From positions 62,001-126,000 of the forward strand of contig JAQDWB010000003.1 in assembly GCA_027673765.1 (NCBI GenBank): a DNA stretch of 64,000 nucleotides. The letters run 5' to 3'. Every line of letters starts with the position of its first letter. The stretch's first letter is position 1. The translations under genes and the position numbers were made by a program. A model generated the notes under the pieces. That model did no database searches and was not told the origin of the DNA. It saw only the letters and a program-made list of their open reading frames with translations. This DNA is from Coriobacteriaceae bacterium AM113-163 (GTDB taxonomy: Bacteria > Actinomycetota > Coriobacteriia > Coriobacteriales > Coriobacteriaceae). Shown here one piece after another: positions 32,939 to 42,408 of the stretch.

Positions 32939-35900
32939 TTAGTCATCGTCGCTCGCGCCCAGCTGCTGCAGCAGCATGAGTGCCGCCGCCACCGGGCCGG
33001 TGCCGTCGTTGGCGTCGAGACCGCGGCCCAGGCCGCTGCCCGCACCGGCGCCCGCCTTGTAGGGCACCGACAGCTTGCGGCTCTTGGGGAAGTTCACCGC
33101 GCCATAGCGATTCTTGAACTCAAAGGCTACCTTCTTGGGAACGTCAACCCCCAGGAAGGTAATGCGCCCACCGCTGAGTGTGACGCTCTCGAGCCCCAGG
33201 CGCTCGCCGCGGATACGGATGCGCGCGCGGTTGAACAGGTTGAGTCCCGCCAACGGCAGCTCACCGTGCGCGGCCTCGGTCTCCTCCTGCACCTCGTCGA
33301 CACTCTCCAGGTCCTCAGCCGCCGCGAGCTTGCGGTACACGAGCACGCGCTGGTCCACCGCCGGCATGTACTCCTCGGACAAGAAGTAGTCGGCCGGCAG
33401 GTTGATGCCCACGCTCGCCGCCTCCACGCCGGCATCGTCATCGCCGCGCGCCTCAGCCACGGCCTGGCCCAGCATCTGCGTAAACAGATCGAAGCCCACG
33501 CTCGACAGGTTGCCGTGTTGCTCGGCACCCATAAGCGAACCGGCGCCGCGGATCTCCAGGTCGCGCATGGCGATGCGCATGCCGCTGCCCAGGTCCTGGA
33601 ACTCGGACAGTGCGGTCAGACGCGCCGTAGCCTCCTCGGTAAGAGGCAGCTCACCCGGGAACATAAAGTACGCGTATGCCTGCGTGGCCGAGCGGCCCAC
33701 ACGGCCCTTGAGCTGGTAGAGCTGTGCCAGACCCAGACGCTGCGAGTCCTCGATGATGAGCGTGTTGGCTGTTGCGTTGTCGATGCCGCTCTCCACGATG
33801 GTCGTGGCGATGAGCACGTCAATCTTCTTGGTCGCGAACTCGATCATCACGTCCTCGACCTCGCGCGGGCTCATCTTGCCGTGTGCCACACCCACGCGCG
33901 CCTCGGGCGCGGCCTCGTGCACGCGTGCCACAGCATCGTCGATGGTCTTGACGCGGTTGGACACGTAGTACACCTGGCCGCCGCGACCCACCTCCAGGCG
34001 AATCGCCGCACTCACCACGTCGGGGTCGTACTCCCCCACGTGCACGATCACGGGACGGCGCCCGGTCGGCGGCGTGGTGATCGAGCTCATATCGCGCACG
34101 CCGCTCGTGGCCATCTGCATGGTTCGCGGAATAGGCGTTGCCGAGAGCGTGAGCACGTCGATCTGCTCGCGCAGGTTCTTGAGCTGCTCCTTGTGCTGCA
34201 CGCCAAAGCGCTGCTCCTCGTCGATGATCACCAGGCCCAGGTTTTTGGGGTTCACATCGGCCGAAAGCAGGCGGTGCGTGCCGATGAGCACATCGATCGC
34301 GCCCTCGGCAAACGCCTTGAGCGCGCGCTTTTGCTGCGCCGGGGTGCGGAAGCGGCTGAGCACCTCGACCTCCAGGCCAAACGGGGCAAAGCGCTCAAAG
34401 AATGTCTCGTAGTGCTGTTGGGCCAGAATGGTCGTGGGGCAGAGCACCATGACCTGGCGGCCGGAGTCCACGCACTTAAAGGCCGCGCGCAGGGCGACCT
34501 CGGTCTTGCCAAAGCCCACGTCGCCGCACAGCAGGCGGTCCATGGGCTTGGGCGCCTCCATGTCCGCCTTAATGTCGGCGATAGCCTCCAGCTGGTCGCG
34601 CGTCTCGTCGTAGGGGAAGCTCTGCTCCATCTCGATCTGCTCGGGCGTATCGGGCGGGCAGGCGATACCGGTAATCGAAGAGCGACGCGTATACAGGTCG
34701 ACCAGGTCAAACGCCAGCTTTTTGGCATTCTTGCGCGCCTTGTTGGTAGCCCGCGTCCAGTCGGCGGTGTTGAGCCTGGTCAGGCGCGGTTTGTCGCCGT
34801 CGGGACCAACGTAGCGCGTAATACGGTCAACCTGCTCCAGCGGCACGTAGAGCTTGTCGCCATCGGCGTATTCCAGCAAAAAGTAGTCGCGTTCCTTGCC
34901 GCCCACTTCCTGGCGCGCAATCTCGCTAAAGAGCGCGATGCCATGCGTTGCATGCACCACGTAGTCGCCCGGCTTAAACGGGAACGTGATCTGCGTAATG
35001 TCAACCTTGCGGCGGCTGCGCGCGCGGTTGGCATCCATGCGAGCGTTGAGGTCGGCGATCGAGAACACAGCCAAATTGGCGTCGGGCACCACCACGCCCT
35101 GCGGCAGGGCAGCGTCCACAAAGGTCACGCGCCCGCGCGAGATGGTGGGCACGGCGGCGCCTGTGGCAGCCTGGGCCGCGCCCGCCTCGAGCGAGCGGGC
35201 GTTGAGCGCATCGGCCTTGCGGTCACGAATGGAAGCATGGGCCTCCTGGCGTGCGGCACGGTCGGCGGAATCCGCCGCTGCCACGCGTACGCGCTCGCCG
35301 ATAGCGCCGGCATTTTCGGGCGCCGCGGTCAGCGATTCCTCAAAGGTAATGCCCTCGTCGCCAAAAGTGAGCTCCATCGACTCGCGCGCGCCGCGGTCGG
35401 GGATGGCAAACACGCAGGCATAGCGCTTGCCCACGACCTCCTGGATGCGCGTCATAAAGCGGTTGTCCGATCCTGCGATGGCGGGCTGCTCAATCTTGAG
35501 CTCGGCCGTCACCGCACCGCCGGCACGGATGAGGCTCACATAGTTCAGGCGTTGCTGGGAACCAAAGTCGAGTTGCTGGGCACGCACGTACAGGCCGTCC
35601 AGACGGTCGACCCCCGCCTCGCCGGCACGCGTCTCGATATCCTCGTAGGCGCGCAGGCAATCGTCGAACAGCGAGCGCGGCTCGGACAGCACCACGAGCG
35701 CCTTGCCGCTCACGTGCGACAGCGGGCTCACGGTCTGACCGTACATCACCGGCAAAAAGCGGTCGAGCTCAGGCGTGACGATGCGCGCATCCACCATCTC
35801 GAGCAGCGCCGCTAACTTGCTGTCGTCCTGGCTGGCGCGGTAGAGCGCCACATGCATGTTGTGGACGGCGTCGTCGGTGAGCGCGAGCTCGCGACAGGGG

Positions 35901-36571
35901 AAAATCTCGATGCTGTCGTCGTTGCCGATGGTCTGGCCTGTGGAGCTCACCATGCGGCGGATGCGGTCAATCTCGTCGCCGAAAAACTCAATGCGCACGG
36001 GCGCCTTCTCCTGCGCGGGGAATACCTCGACGGTGTCGCCGTGCACACGGAACAGGCCGGGCGCGTCGGCGGCGCCGGCATTGGTATAGCCCATGCCCAC
36101 CAGACGCTGCGGCACCTCGTCAAAGGGAATCTCCTCGCCCACCGCAAAAGTAGTGGACTCCCAGTAGCGGCTCTCGACCGGCGGCACGCAGCGCAGCAGT
36201 GCGCGGGCCGAGGCGACCATGATGCAATTGTCCCCGCGCACGATGCGCCCGAGCGCCTCGCAGCGCTGCGCCACCACGGCGTCGTCGGGCGCCTGCTCGC
36301 GCCACGGATAGTCCTTGCGCTCGGGAAAGCGGCACACGTGCGCCAGGCCCACGTAGGCGGCTAGACTGCGTGCGGCGCGATCGGCCGCATCCTCGCCACT
36401 CACGATGTAGACCGTGGGGCGCGGACGACGCGCAAACTGGGCGGCCGCCATAAGCGTGCGACCCGACTGAGACACGGCCAGCGTCACGTCCTCGCCAGAA
36501 TCGAGCCCGGCCTCGACGGTCTGCAGCGCCTCGGCAGTATAGAGCTGCGCGGCTATACGGTGAATGAGCAT
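32939..36571 (-). CDS. mfd: Transcription-repair coupling factor Mfd
   Basis: This 1210-residue ATPase removes stalled RNA polymerase and recruits UvrA. The N-terminal UvrB-like part is followed by the RNA-polymerase-interacting (CarD-like) domain (FKPGDYVVHATHGIALFSEI). Next come the RecG-like helicase motor (Walker A GDVGFGKTEVALRAAF, DEEQRF box, TLSATPIPRTM) and the C-terminal UvrA-regulatory domain. The length is normal for the family. GGAGG fixes ATG 36571. It is probably co-transcribed with the PAP2 gene. Confidence 0.96.
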   Translation of the reverse strand: MLIHRIAAQLYTAEALQTVEAGLDSGEDVTLAVSQSGRTLMAAAQFARRPRPTVYIVSGEDAADRAARSLAAYVGLAHVCRFPERKDYPWREQAPDDAVVAQRCEALGRIVRGDNCIMVASARALLRCVPPVESRYWESTTFAVGEEIPFDEVPQRLVGMGYTNAGAADAPGLFRVHGDTVEVFPAQEKAPVRIEFFGDEIDRIRRMVSSTGQTIGNDDSIEIFPCRELALTDDAVHNMHVALYRASQDDSKLAALLEMVDARIVTPELDRFLPVMYGQTVSPLSHVSGKALVVLSEPRSLFDDCLRAYEDIETRAGEAGVDRLDGLYVRAQQLDFGSQQRLNYVSLIRAGGAVTAELKIEQPAIAGSDNRFMTRIQEVVGKRYACVFAIPDRGARESMELTFGDEGITFEESLTAAPENAGAIGERVRVAAADSADRAARQEAHASIRDRKADALNARSLEAGAAQAATGAAVPTISRGRVTFVDAALPQGVVVPDANLAVFSIADLNARMDANRARSRRKVDITQITFPFKPGDYVVHATHGIALFSEIARQEVGGKERDYFLLEYADGDKLYVPLEQVDRITRYVGPDGDKPRLTRLNTADWTRATNKARKNAKKLAFDLVDLYTRRSSITGIACPPDTPEQIEMEQSFPYDETRDQLEAIADIKADMEAPKPMDRLLCGDVGFGKTEVALRAAFKCVDSGRQVMVLCPTTILAQQHYETFFERFAPFGLEVEVLSRFRTPAQQKRALKAFAEGAIDVLIGTHRLLSADVNPKNLGLVIIDEEQRFGVQHKEQLKNLREQIDVLTLSATPIPRTMQMATSGVRDMSSITTPPTGRRPVIVHVGEYDPDVVSAAIRLEVGRGGQVYYVSNRVKTIDDAVARVHEAAPEARVGVAHGKMSPREVEDVMIEFATKKIDVLIATTIVESGIDNATANTLIIEDSQRLGLAQLYQLKGRVGRSATQAYAYFMFPGELPLTEEATARLTALSEFQDLGSGMRIAMRDLEIRGAGSLMGAEQHGNLSSVGFDLFTQMLGQAVAEARGDDDAGVEAASVGINLPADYFLSEEYMPAVDQRVLVYRKLAAAEDLESVDEVQEETEAAHGELPLAGLNLFNRARIRIRGERLGLESVTLSGGRITFLGVDVPKKVAFEFKNRYGAVNFPKSRKLSVPYKAGAGAGSGLGRGLDANDGTGPVAAALMLLQQLGASDDD

Positions 36572-36596
36572 GCTGTTCCTCCGGCATTGCAACGCC

Positions 36597-36624
36597 AAAA
36601 GCCCGCCGGGGCAAGCTCGGCGGG
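36597..36624 (-). terminator. Terminator after nth
   Basis: CCCGCC pairs with GGCGGGC around GAGCTTGCCCC, followed by TTTT on the minus strand, just before the mfd start. Confidence 0.72.
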
Positions 36625-36730
36625 TCGTACGTCAAATACATTGTCTGTCATGGTAGCGCATGGAGAGGACTCCAGCTCAAGCGTACGCCCAGCCCCGCAA
36701 CAAAAACGCCAGACGAAGATGCGTTCCGCC

Positions 36731-37396
36731 CTACCCCGCCACGCGCACGCTGGGGCACAAATCTGCCAGCGGACACTCGTCACACTTGGGTTTGCGGGCG
36801 TCGCAGATCTCGCGACCAAAGGTGATCCACTGATGGTTGACCGACTCCCAATACTCGTGCGGCAAAATCTTGAGCAGATCTTGCTCGGTCTTGAGCGGCT
36901 CCTTGGCGTGCGTCTTGGGGCTCAGCATCAGGCGGTGCGCGATGCGGTTGACGTGCGTATCCACCGCGATGCCTTCCACGATGCCAAACCCAACGTTGAG
37001 TACGATGTTCGCCGTCTTGCGCCCCACGCCCGGCAGCTTTACAAGCTCCTTCATGTCGGCCGGTACCTCGCCGCCGTAGTCGGCAACAATCATCTGCGCG
37101 GCCTCCACAGCATGCTTGGCCTTACTCTTATAAAAGCCGAGTGACTTAATGGTGTCCGCCACATCGGCAACGCTCGCCCCCGCCATGGCCTCGGGCGTGG
37201 GCCACTGGGCAAACAGTTGGGGCGTCACCTTGTTAACCTGCGCGTCGGTCGTCTGAGCCGAGAGCAGTACCGCGATGAGCAGCCTAAAGGGATTCTCGTG
37301 GTCCAAGAAACACTCGACCGGTCCATAGCGACGGTTAAGGCGCTCGCACACCTCAACGGCGCGTTCGCGTTTGGCGGCATTGGTCTCGCGTGGCAT
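36731..37396 (-). CDS. nth: Endonuclease III (base excision repair)
   Basis: This 221-residue DNA glycosylase/AP lyase has the helix-hairpin-helix LPGVGRKTA, catalytic K127 and D146 (VDTHVNRI), and a 4Fe-4S site C198-x6-C205-x2-C208-x5-C214. It removes oxidised pyrimidines. GAGGAG fixes ATG 37396, although an upstream ATG at 37420 is in frame. It follows the ABC exporter gene by about 60 bases. It keeps the Fe-S site that the MutY-like protein at 42409 has lost. Confidence 0.95.
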   Translation of the reverse strand: MPRETNAAKRERAVEVCERLNRRYGPVECFLDHENPFRLLIAVLLSAQTTDAQVNKVTPQLFAQWPTPEAMAGASVADVADTIKSLGFYKSKAKHAVEAAQMIVADYGGEVPADMKELVKLPGVGRKTANIVLNVGFGIVEGIAVDTHVNRIAHRLMLSPKTHAKEPLKTEQDLLKILPHEYWESVNHQWITFGREICDARKPKCDECPLADLCPSVRVAG

Positions 37397-37459
37397 AACG
37401 ACTCCTCGGCTCAACGGCACAACAAACCTACGGGCACGATTGTCCCACGTACAGGGGCC

Positions 37460-39262
37460 TTAAGCCTCCAAAAATGCGCCGGTCTGGCGGCTCCACAGGC
37501 TTGCGTATTCGCCGCCCGCCTCGACGAGCTGAGCATGCGTACCGTCCTCGACAATCTCGCCGTCCGCCAGCACCACGATGCGGTCGAGCGCCGCCACGGT
37601 GGACAGGCGATGCGCCACCACAATGGAGGTGCGGCCGCGCATCAGGTTCTCGAGCGCCTCCTGCACCAGCGCCTCGGACTCACTGTCCAAGGCAGAGGTC
37701 GCCTCGTCGAGCACCAGAATCGGTGCGTCGGTGAGGATGGCACGGGCGATGGCCACACGCTGGCGCTGGCCGCCCGAAAGCTTGACGCCGCGCTCGCCCA
37801 CCATGGTGTCGAAGCCACGGGGCAGGCGGTCGATGAACTCCAGGGCATTGGCCAGGCGTGCGGCCTCGCGGATCTGCTCGTCGGTAGCATCGGGGCGGCC
37901 GTAGGCGATATTCTCGCGAATGGAGCGGTGGAACAGCAGCGCCTCCTGCGGCACGTAGGCAACCTGGCGGCGCAGGCTCTGCTGCGTGCAGCGCGAGACG
38001 TCCTGACCGTCCACGAGCACGCGGCCGCCCTGCACGTCGTCCAGGCGCAGCAACAGCTTGGTGAGCGTCGTCTTGCCCGAGCCCGATTTGCCCACCAGGC
38101 CCACGCGCTGGCCCGCCGCCACATGGAGCGTCAGGTCGTCGAACACGCTCTCGCCCGCCGCGGCATCACGGTATGCAAAGCTCAGGTGCTCAAAATCAAT
38201 CGCGCCCTCGCGCACCTTGAGCTCGGGGGCGTTCTCGTCGTCTGCCACCAGACGCGGCTCGTCCAGCACGCGCGTCATCTCGGCCGCATCGCCCAGCGCG
38301 CGGTTGATGCGCTGCATCATGGAGCTCACGTAGTTCAGACGCATGGTGAGGTTATACGTGTAGGTAAAGATCATGACGAGCGAGCCGGCCGAGATGCCAA
38401 ACCACGCGTTGCCGCCCGCCACGAACACACTCACCACGGCCATGGTGATGACGATAAGGCCCGAGGTCGTAAAGTTGCGCTGCATCATGGCGTGCATCGA
38501 GACCGTCTCAGCGTCGCGCGCGGCACGATCGGCGGTGTCGAACAGATCGCGTTCAAAGTCCTCTCGCCCGCAGGTCTTGACGGCCAAGATGTTCGTGACC
38601 GCGTCGGACAGCACACCCGAGAGCTTATTCTGCGCGGCGGACGTCGCGGCCGAAAGTGGCATGATGCGCTTGTACATAAGCCAGACAAACGCAATGTAGA
38701 CGACCATGATGCCCACCAGGATCACGGTAAATGTGGGCACCACCGGAGCGAGTGCGGCCACGGTGCAGATGACCGAGGTGATGGTGGGGATGAGCGAATA
38801 CACCGTCACGTCGACCAAGCCCGTATAGCCGCTCATAAAACGGCTCGTCTGGCTGACGAGCGACCCGCCAAAGCGGCTGGTGTGAAATGTCATGGATTGA
38901 TTGGAAAGCGTGTCAAAGCACAGGCGTGCCAGGTGATAGTTGCCCGCGATCTCGAGCTTGTAGACGGTGTAGTCCTGCAGCTTGGAGAGGATCTGGCCTA
39001 CCAGATTAACGAGCACGAGCGCCAGGATATAGGGGGCGAAGACCTCAAACACCTGGTCACCCGCCACGGGACCGGCTTGAATGCGGTCGACAATGAGGGC
39101 CATCACATAGGTATTGGCAAACGTCAGCAAAAAGATGTAGCCCGCCGACGAGAGCACCGAGAGAAAGACAATCAGCGGCTGTGTGCGCGTGACACCCCAA
39201 AACCGCTGCAGCGTGCGGCGCACGGTGGAGCGGCTGAGCGGACTGGTGCTTCTCTGAGACAT
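37460..39262 (-). CDS. ABC exporter, fused permease and ATP-binding protein
   Basis: This 600-residue half-transporter has six membrane segments in about 25-310 and a nucleotide-binding domain with Walker A GKSGSGKTTL, signature LSGGQRQRVAIARA, Walker B ILVLDEATSALD and a following H-loop. It is of the multidrug/lipid exporter type and works as a dimer. Only one such gene is here, so it is either a homodimer or paired with a protein from elsewhere. GAAAGGAAG precedes ATG 39262. The substrate is unknown. Confidence 0.92.
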   Translation of the reverse strand: MSQRSTSPLSRSTVRRTLQRFWGVTRTQPLIVFLSVLSSAGYIFLLTFANTYVMALIVDRIQAGPVAGDQVFEVFAPYILALVLVNLVGQILSKLQDYTVYKLEIAGNYHLARLCFDTLSNQSMTFHTSRFGGSLVSQTSRFMSGYTGLVDVTVYSLIPTITSVICTVAALAPVVPTFTVILVGIMVVYIAFVWLMYKRIMPLSAATSAAQNKLSGVLSDAVTNILAVKTCGREDFERDLFDTADRAARDAETVSMHAMMQRNFTTSGLIVITMAVVSVFVAGGNAWFGISAGSLVMIFTYTYNLTMRLNYVSSMMQRINRALGDAAEMTRVLDEPRLVADDENAPELKVREGAIDFEHLSFAYRDAAAGESVFDDLTLHVAAGQRVGLVGKSGSGKTTLTKLLLRLDDVQGGRVLVDGQDVSRCTQQSLRRQVAYVPQEALLFHRSIRENIAYGRPDATDEQIREAARLANALEFIDRLPRGFDTMVGERGVKLSGGQRQRVAIARAILTDAPILVLDEATSALDSESEALVQEALENLMRGRTSIVVAHRLSTVAALDRIVVLADGEIVEDGTHAQLVEAGGEYASLWSRQTGAFLEA

Positions 39263-39336
39263 GGGCTTCCTTTCGCATCTGATAGGGCGAAACGCCATTG
39301 TTGCACATTGAAGCGCACTTCAGGCAAGCGCGATGC

Positions 39337-39378
39337 GAAAAGCGGTGGGGCACCCGCGTTTACGCCGGCGCCCCACCG
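39337..39378 (-). terminator. Terminator after rmuC
   Basis: CGGTGGGGC pairs with GCCCCACCG with a partly paired loop, followed by TTTTCG on the minus strand. Confidence 0.72.
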
Positions 39379-39389
39379 TCTTGTTGCAA

Positions 39390-40745
39390 TTAGCCCTCGT
39401 CTTCTTGATCTGTGGGAAGGCCCGCGGGCGTGAGTCCCAAGATCTCATCGGCTTGGTCGGCATCTTCCAGCGCGTCGATGTCCTTGAGTTTGCGCTCCAT
39501 GACGTTGGTGCGCGTGGTGATGATGCCCTCGACCGTTTTGCCCGCGGTCTCGATCTGCTGCTGGGCGCGGCGCAGCGCCGCCTGATAGCGCGGTAGTTCG
39601 GCCTTGACGGCGGAAAGCACGCGTAGCACGTCGTCGGTGCGCTTTTGCAGCCTAAACGTCTGGTAGCTCATCTGCAGGCTGTTGAGGATGGCCGCCATGG
39701 TGCTGGGGCCGGCAACGTTGACGTGATAGTCGCGGCCCAGGGTCTCGATAAGCCCAGGGCGCGTGACGACCTCGGCGTACAGGCCCTCAAACGGAACGAA
39801 CAGAATGCCAAAGTTGGTGGTCGCGGGCACGCTCAGGTACTTTTCGCAGATGTCCTTTGCCTCGCGCTTCACCATGGTGTCGAGCGTCTTGCGCGCGGCG
39901 GCGACGGCCTCCGCGTCGCCCGACTCCTGAGCGTCGAGCAGATGCTCATACGCATCGCCCGGGAATTTGGAGTCGATTGGCAGCAGCACGGGGTCTCCCT
40001 CGTCTACCGGCAGCTTGACGGCAAACTCAACGCGCTCCGAGGCGCCGGGCTTGGTGGCGACGTTTTCCAGATACTGGTCGGGCGTAAGGATGTCCGCCAG
40101 GATCGCGCCCAGCTGCACCTCGCCCAAAATGCCACGCGCCTTGACATTGCCCAGCACGCGTTTAAGGTCGCCCACGCCGGTGGCGATAGATTGCATATCG
40201 CCCAGGCCCTTATACACGGCCTCGAGCTGGTCGCTCACCTGCTTAAACGATGCCGACAGGCGATCGTTGAGCGTACGGGAGAGCTTCTCGTCCACCGTCG
40301 CACGCATCTGATCGAGCTGCACGTTGTTGTCTTTGCGGATGGCGCCCAACTGGGCATCGACCGTCTCGCGCACCTTGTCCAGGCGGTGCTCGATGCCTTC
40401 GCGGTTGGCGCCAAGCTGTTGGGCCGTCTCGCGGCGCAGGTCATCCATACGGTCACCCGCCTGCGAGAACTCGCGCGCAATGGTCAGGTAGCGCTGCTGC
40501 TCTACGGCGGCGTCGGTCGTCTGCTGCTGCGCGATGGCATTGGCCGTGCGGCGGGTTTCGGCCAACGCGACGTTCAGGGTGTCGAGCGTGCTGTTGGCCT
40601 GCTCGAGCGCTGCCAGCGTTTCCGCGCTACTGTCGCCACGCTCCCGCAACTCGGCACGCAGGCTCTTGAGCTGGAGGGCGCAAGCCACAGCAACCCCCAC
40701 CGCCACCAAGGCGATCACAACAAGCACAATATCAATAGCAGACAT
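39390..40745 (-). CDS. rmuC: DNA recombination protein RmuC
   Basis: This 451-residue protein begins with a membrane segment (IDIVLVVIALVAVGVAVACA), followed by a long coiled coil (about 30-200). The RmuC nuclease-like domain (LPVDEGDPVLLPIDSKFPGDAY; FGILFVPFEGLYAEV) comes next. RmuC limits DNA inversions between short inverted repeats, a point of interest in a genome so rich in inverted repeats. GGCGGAG fixes ATG 40745. Confidence 0.93.
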   Translation of the reverse strand: MSAIDIVLVVIALVAVGVAVACALQLKSLRAELRERGDSSAETLAALEQANSTLDTLNVALAETRRTANAIAQQQTTDAAVEQQRYLTIAREFSQAGDRMDDLRRETAQQLGANREGIEHRLDKVRETVDAQLGAIRKDNNVQLDQMRATVDEKLSRTLNDRLSASFKQVSDQLEAVYKGLGDMQSIATGVGDLKRVLGNVKARGILGEVQLGAILADILTPDQYLENVATKPGASERVEFAVKLPVDEGDPVLLPIDSKFPGDAYEHLLDAQESGDAEAVAAARKTLDTMVKREAKDICEKYLSVPATTNFGILFVPFEGLYAEVVTRPGLIETLGRDYHVNVAGPSTMAAILNSLQMSYQTFRLQKRTDDVLRVLSAVKAELPRYQAALRRAQQQIETAGKTVEGIITTRTNVMERKLKDIDALEDADQADEILGLTPAGLPTDQEDEG

Positions 40746-40868
40746 AAACTCCGCCCAACAAACCCAATCGAGCACCAATCAAAACCGCGATCAATCTTAC
40801 CCTGTCAAACGCAGCTCATGTCCAATCGAGCGCAGACAAGTTACCTTTGCGCTATGGGTGCTGGTCCG

Positions 40869-41303
40869 CTAGCTCTCCCAGCTGGCGCGGATGGTTGCTG
40901 CGACATCCCCCAAGCGCTGACCAAGAGCTGCCAAGTGCTGAAGTACCTCATTGGGCGAGGCGCCGTTGAGGATGCACGTGAGGGCATATGAGGCCAAGAA
41001 GATTGTCGCGAGCCCCAGCGGAATCAGCACGATCATCGCCAGCGTACGCAGGCGCTGGGCCCAGCGACGGTGACGCGCACGACGCTTATCGAACGCGAGC
41101 TCCTGTGCATATGAATCCTGCTGTACGGAATAGGCCTCTGGCGCCGATTCACACCCGGGCACAGCTGCAGGTACAGCAGCGGGCACGACATTTTGCGCAA
41201 AGGGCTGGGCTGCCGCCCCTTGCATTTGCATCTCCATGAGCCGTTGCTGCTGACGCAGCATGCGCTCAGCTTGTTGCTGCGGAGTCTCAAGAAACAGATC
41301 CAT
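40869..41303 (-). CDS. Hypothetical protein, Gln-rich N-terminus and one membrane segment
   Basis: This 144-residue protein has a Gln/Met-rich coiled-coil-like start (TPQQQAERMLRQQQRLMEMQ), an Ala/Pro/Val stretch, and a basic segment (DKRRARHRRWAQRLR). One membrane helix (about 85-111) and a short tail follow. The positive-inside rule puts the N-terminus in the cytoplasm. No family is recognised. GGAGG before ATG 41303 supports translation. Confidence 0.65.
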   Translation of the reverse strand: MDLFLETPQQQAERMLRQQQRLMEMQMQGAAAQPFAQNVVPAAVPAAVPGCESAPEAYSVQQDSYAQELAFDKRRARHRRWAQRLRTLAMIVLIPLGLATIFLASYALTCILNGASPNEVLQHLAALGQRLGDVAATIRASWES

Positions 41304-41586
41304 GCTGGCCTCCAAAATCGGAGCATTCGACGCTTACGACCAGCATCCCGCACCGCCATGACCGCGACAACGCAATCGCCGGCAATAGCCACAAAGTTTC
41401 TTTTGCTCAAAAGCTGTCGAAAAGCTCAACAACTCCTCTACCAGCACTTTCTCTGAGCTTTTTTCGCCAACAATCTTTTGGCCTTCCACCCTTACGCCAA
41501 CTGACCAAAATCTAACCAAAAGCTTGACGAAAATTGTGGGGACAGGGACCCCACACAAAAACGTGCCGCCCCAAAAGGGGCGGCAC
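41304..41586 (-). terminator. Left part of gene-free stretch 41304-41754; terminator at 41557-41586
   Basis: GTGCCGCCCC (41563-41572) pairs with GGGGCGGCAC (41577-41586) around AAAA, with GTTTTTG on the minus strand. A small GTGGGG/CCCCAC hairpin lies at 41536-41554. Upstream of the 144-residue gene the sequence is AT-rich and probably holds its promoter. No gene is seen. Confidence 0.75.
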
Positions 41587-41639
41587 ACAAACTTCTAATC
41601 AGCTTTTCAGTAACGAGCACGCGACGACCCGAAGCCGGA

Positions 41640-41731
41640 GCGCAGGGCGGGAGGCCGGATCGCCTTCCCTCAACGCGACCCTGCGGAGCCGTGAGCGGGG
41701 AGGGAAGGCGATCCGGCCTCCCGCCCTGCGC
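41640..41731. repeat. Long perfect cruciform, 32-bp arms
   Basis: The 32-base arm 41640-41671 (GCGCAGGGCGGGAGGCCGGA...) is the exact reverse complement of 41700-41731, with a 28-base loop. It lies between the rubrerythrin stop and its terminator. The arms resemble no other sequence in the window. Confidence 0.85.
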
Positions 41732-41754
41732 CCCGCAGCAGCCAGCGCCAAGCG

Positions 41755-42294
41755 CTAGTAGTTCACCACCTGCTCCTCAAAGTACGCCTTGGGGTGGTTG
41801 CACACCGGGCACACCTCAGGCGCCTCGGCACCCACATGCAGGTGCCCGCAGTTCAGGCACTTCCACACCTTTACGCCCTCACGCTCAAACACCTCGCCCG
41901 ACTCGATGCGCTCGACGAGCTTGTTGTAGCGCTCCTCGTGGGCCTTCTCGACGGCGGCAACACCACGGAACTTTGCGGCAATCTCGGCAAAGCCCTCTTC
42001 CTCGGCGGTCTTGGCAAACTCGTCGTACATCGTGGTCCACTCGTAGTTCTCACCCGCGGCGGCATCGCGCAGATTGTCCAGGGTATCGGGGACGGCGCCA
42101 TCGTGCAGATACTTAAACCACAGTTTGGCGTGCTCGGACTCGTTGCCAGCCGTCTCGGCAAAGATGTTCGAGATCTGAACGTAGCCGTCCTTCTTGGCCT
42201 TGGAGGCATAGTAGCGATACTTGGTGTGTGCCTGGGACTCACCGGCAAAAGCGGTCTCGAGGTTCTTCTTGGTTTGAGAATTCTCAAAATCCAT
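41755..42294 (-). CDS. Rubrerythrin
   Basis: This 179-residue non-haem iron peroxidase protects an anaerobe from hydrogen peroxide. It has a ferritin-like di-iron domain (E19 in [11 protein letters not shown]53/H55 in NESEHAK) and a C-terminal rubredoxin domain with C146-x2-C149 and C162-x2-C165. ATG 42294 is the start; the upstream TTG at 42312 lies within the ribosome-site region. It stands alone. Confidence 0.95.
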   Translation of the reverse strand: MDFENSQTKKNLETAFAGESQAHTKYRYYASKAKKDGYVQISNIFAETAGNESEHAKLWFKYLHDGAVPDTLDNLRDAAAGENYEWTTMYDEFAKTAEEEGFAEIAAKFRGVAAVEKAHEERYNKLVERIESGEVFEREGVKVWKCLNCGHLHVGAEAPEVCPVCNHPKAYFEEQVVNY

Positions 42295-42408
42295 AGGTGT
42301 ACTTCCCTTCAACGCATGCCGCCCGTAGGCTTCGAGCGGCCTCGTCTTTAGGATGCCCTCATGCCGAAAATCTAAACCTTACAATCCTGTTCTTCAGATT
42401 TGCACGGG

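Noticed and set aside
32870..35815. 981-codon plus-strand frame over mfd
   Set aside because: It is antisense to mfd; the composition is that of a shadow frame in high-GC DNA.
37217..39433. 738-codon plus-strand frame over the ABC exporter
   Set aside because: It is antisense to a gene with Walker A, signature and Walker B motifs; His/Arg-rich low-complexity product.
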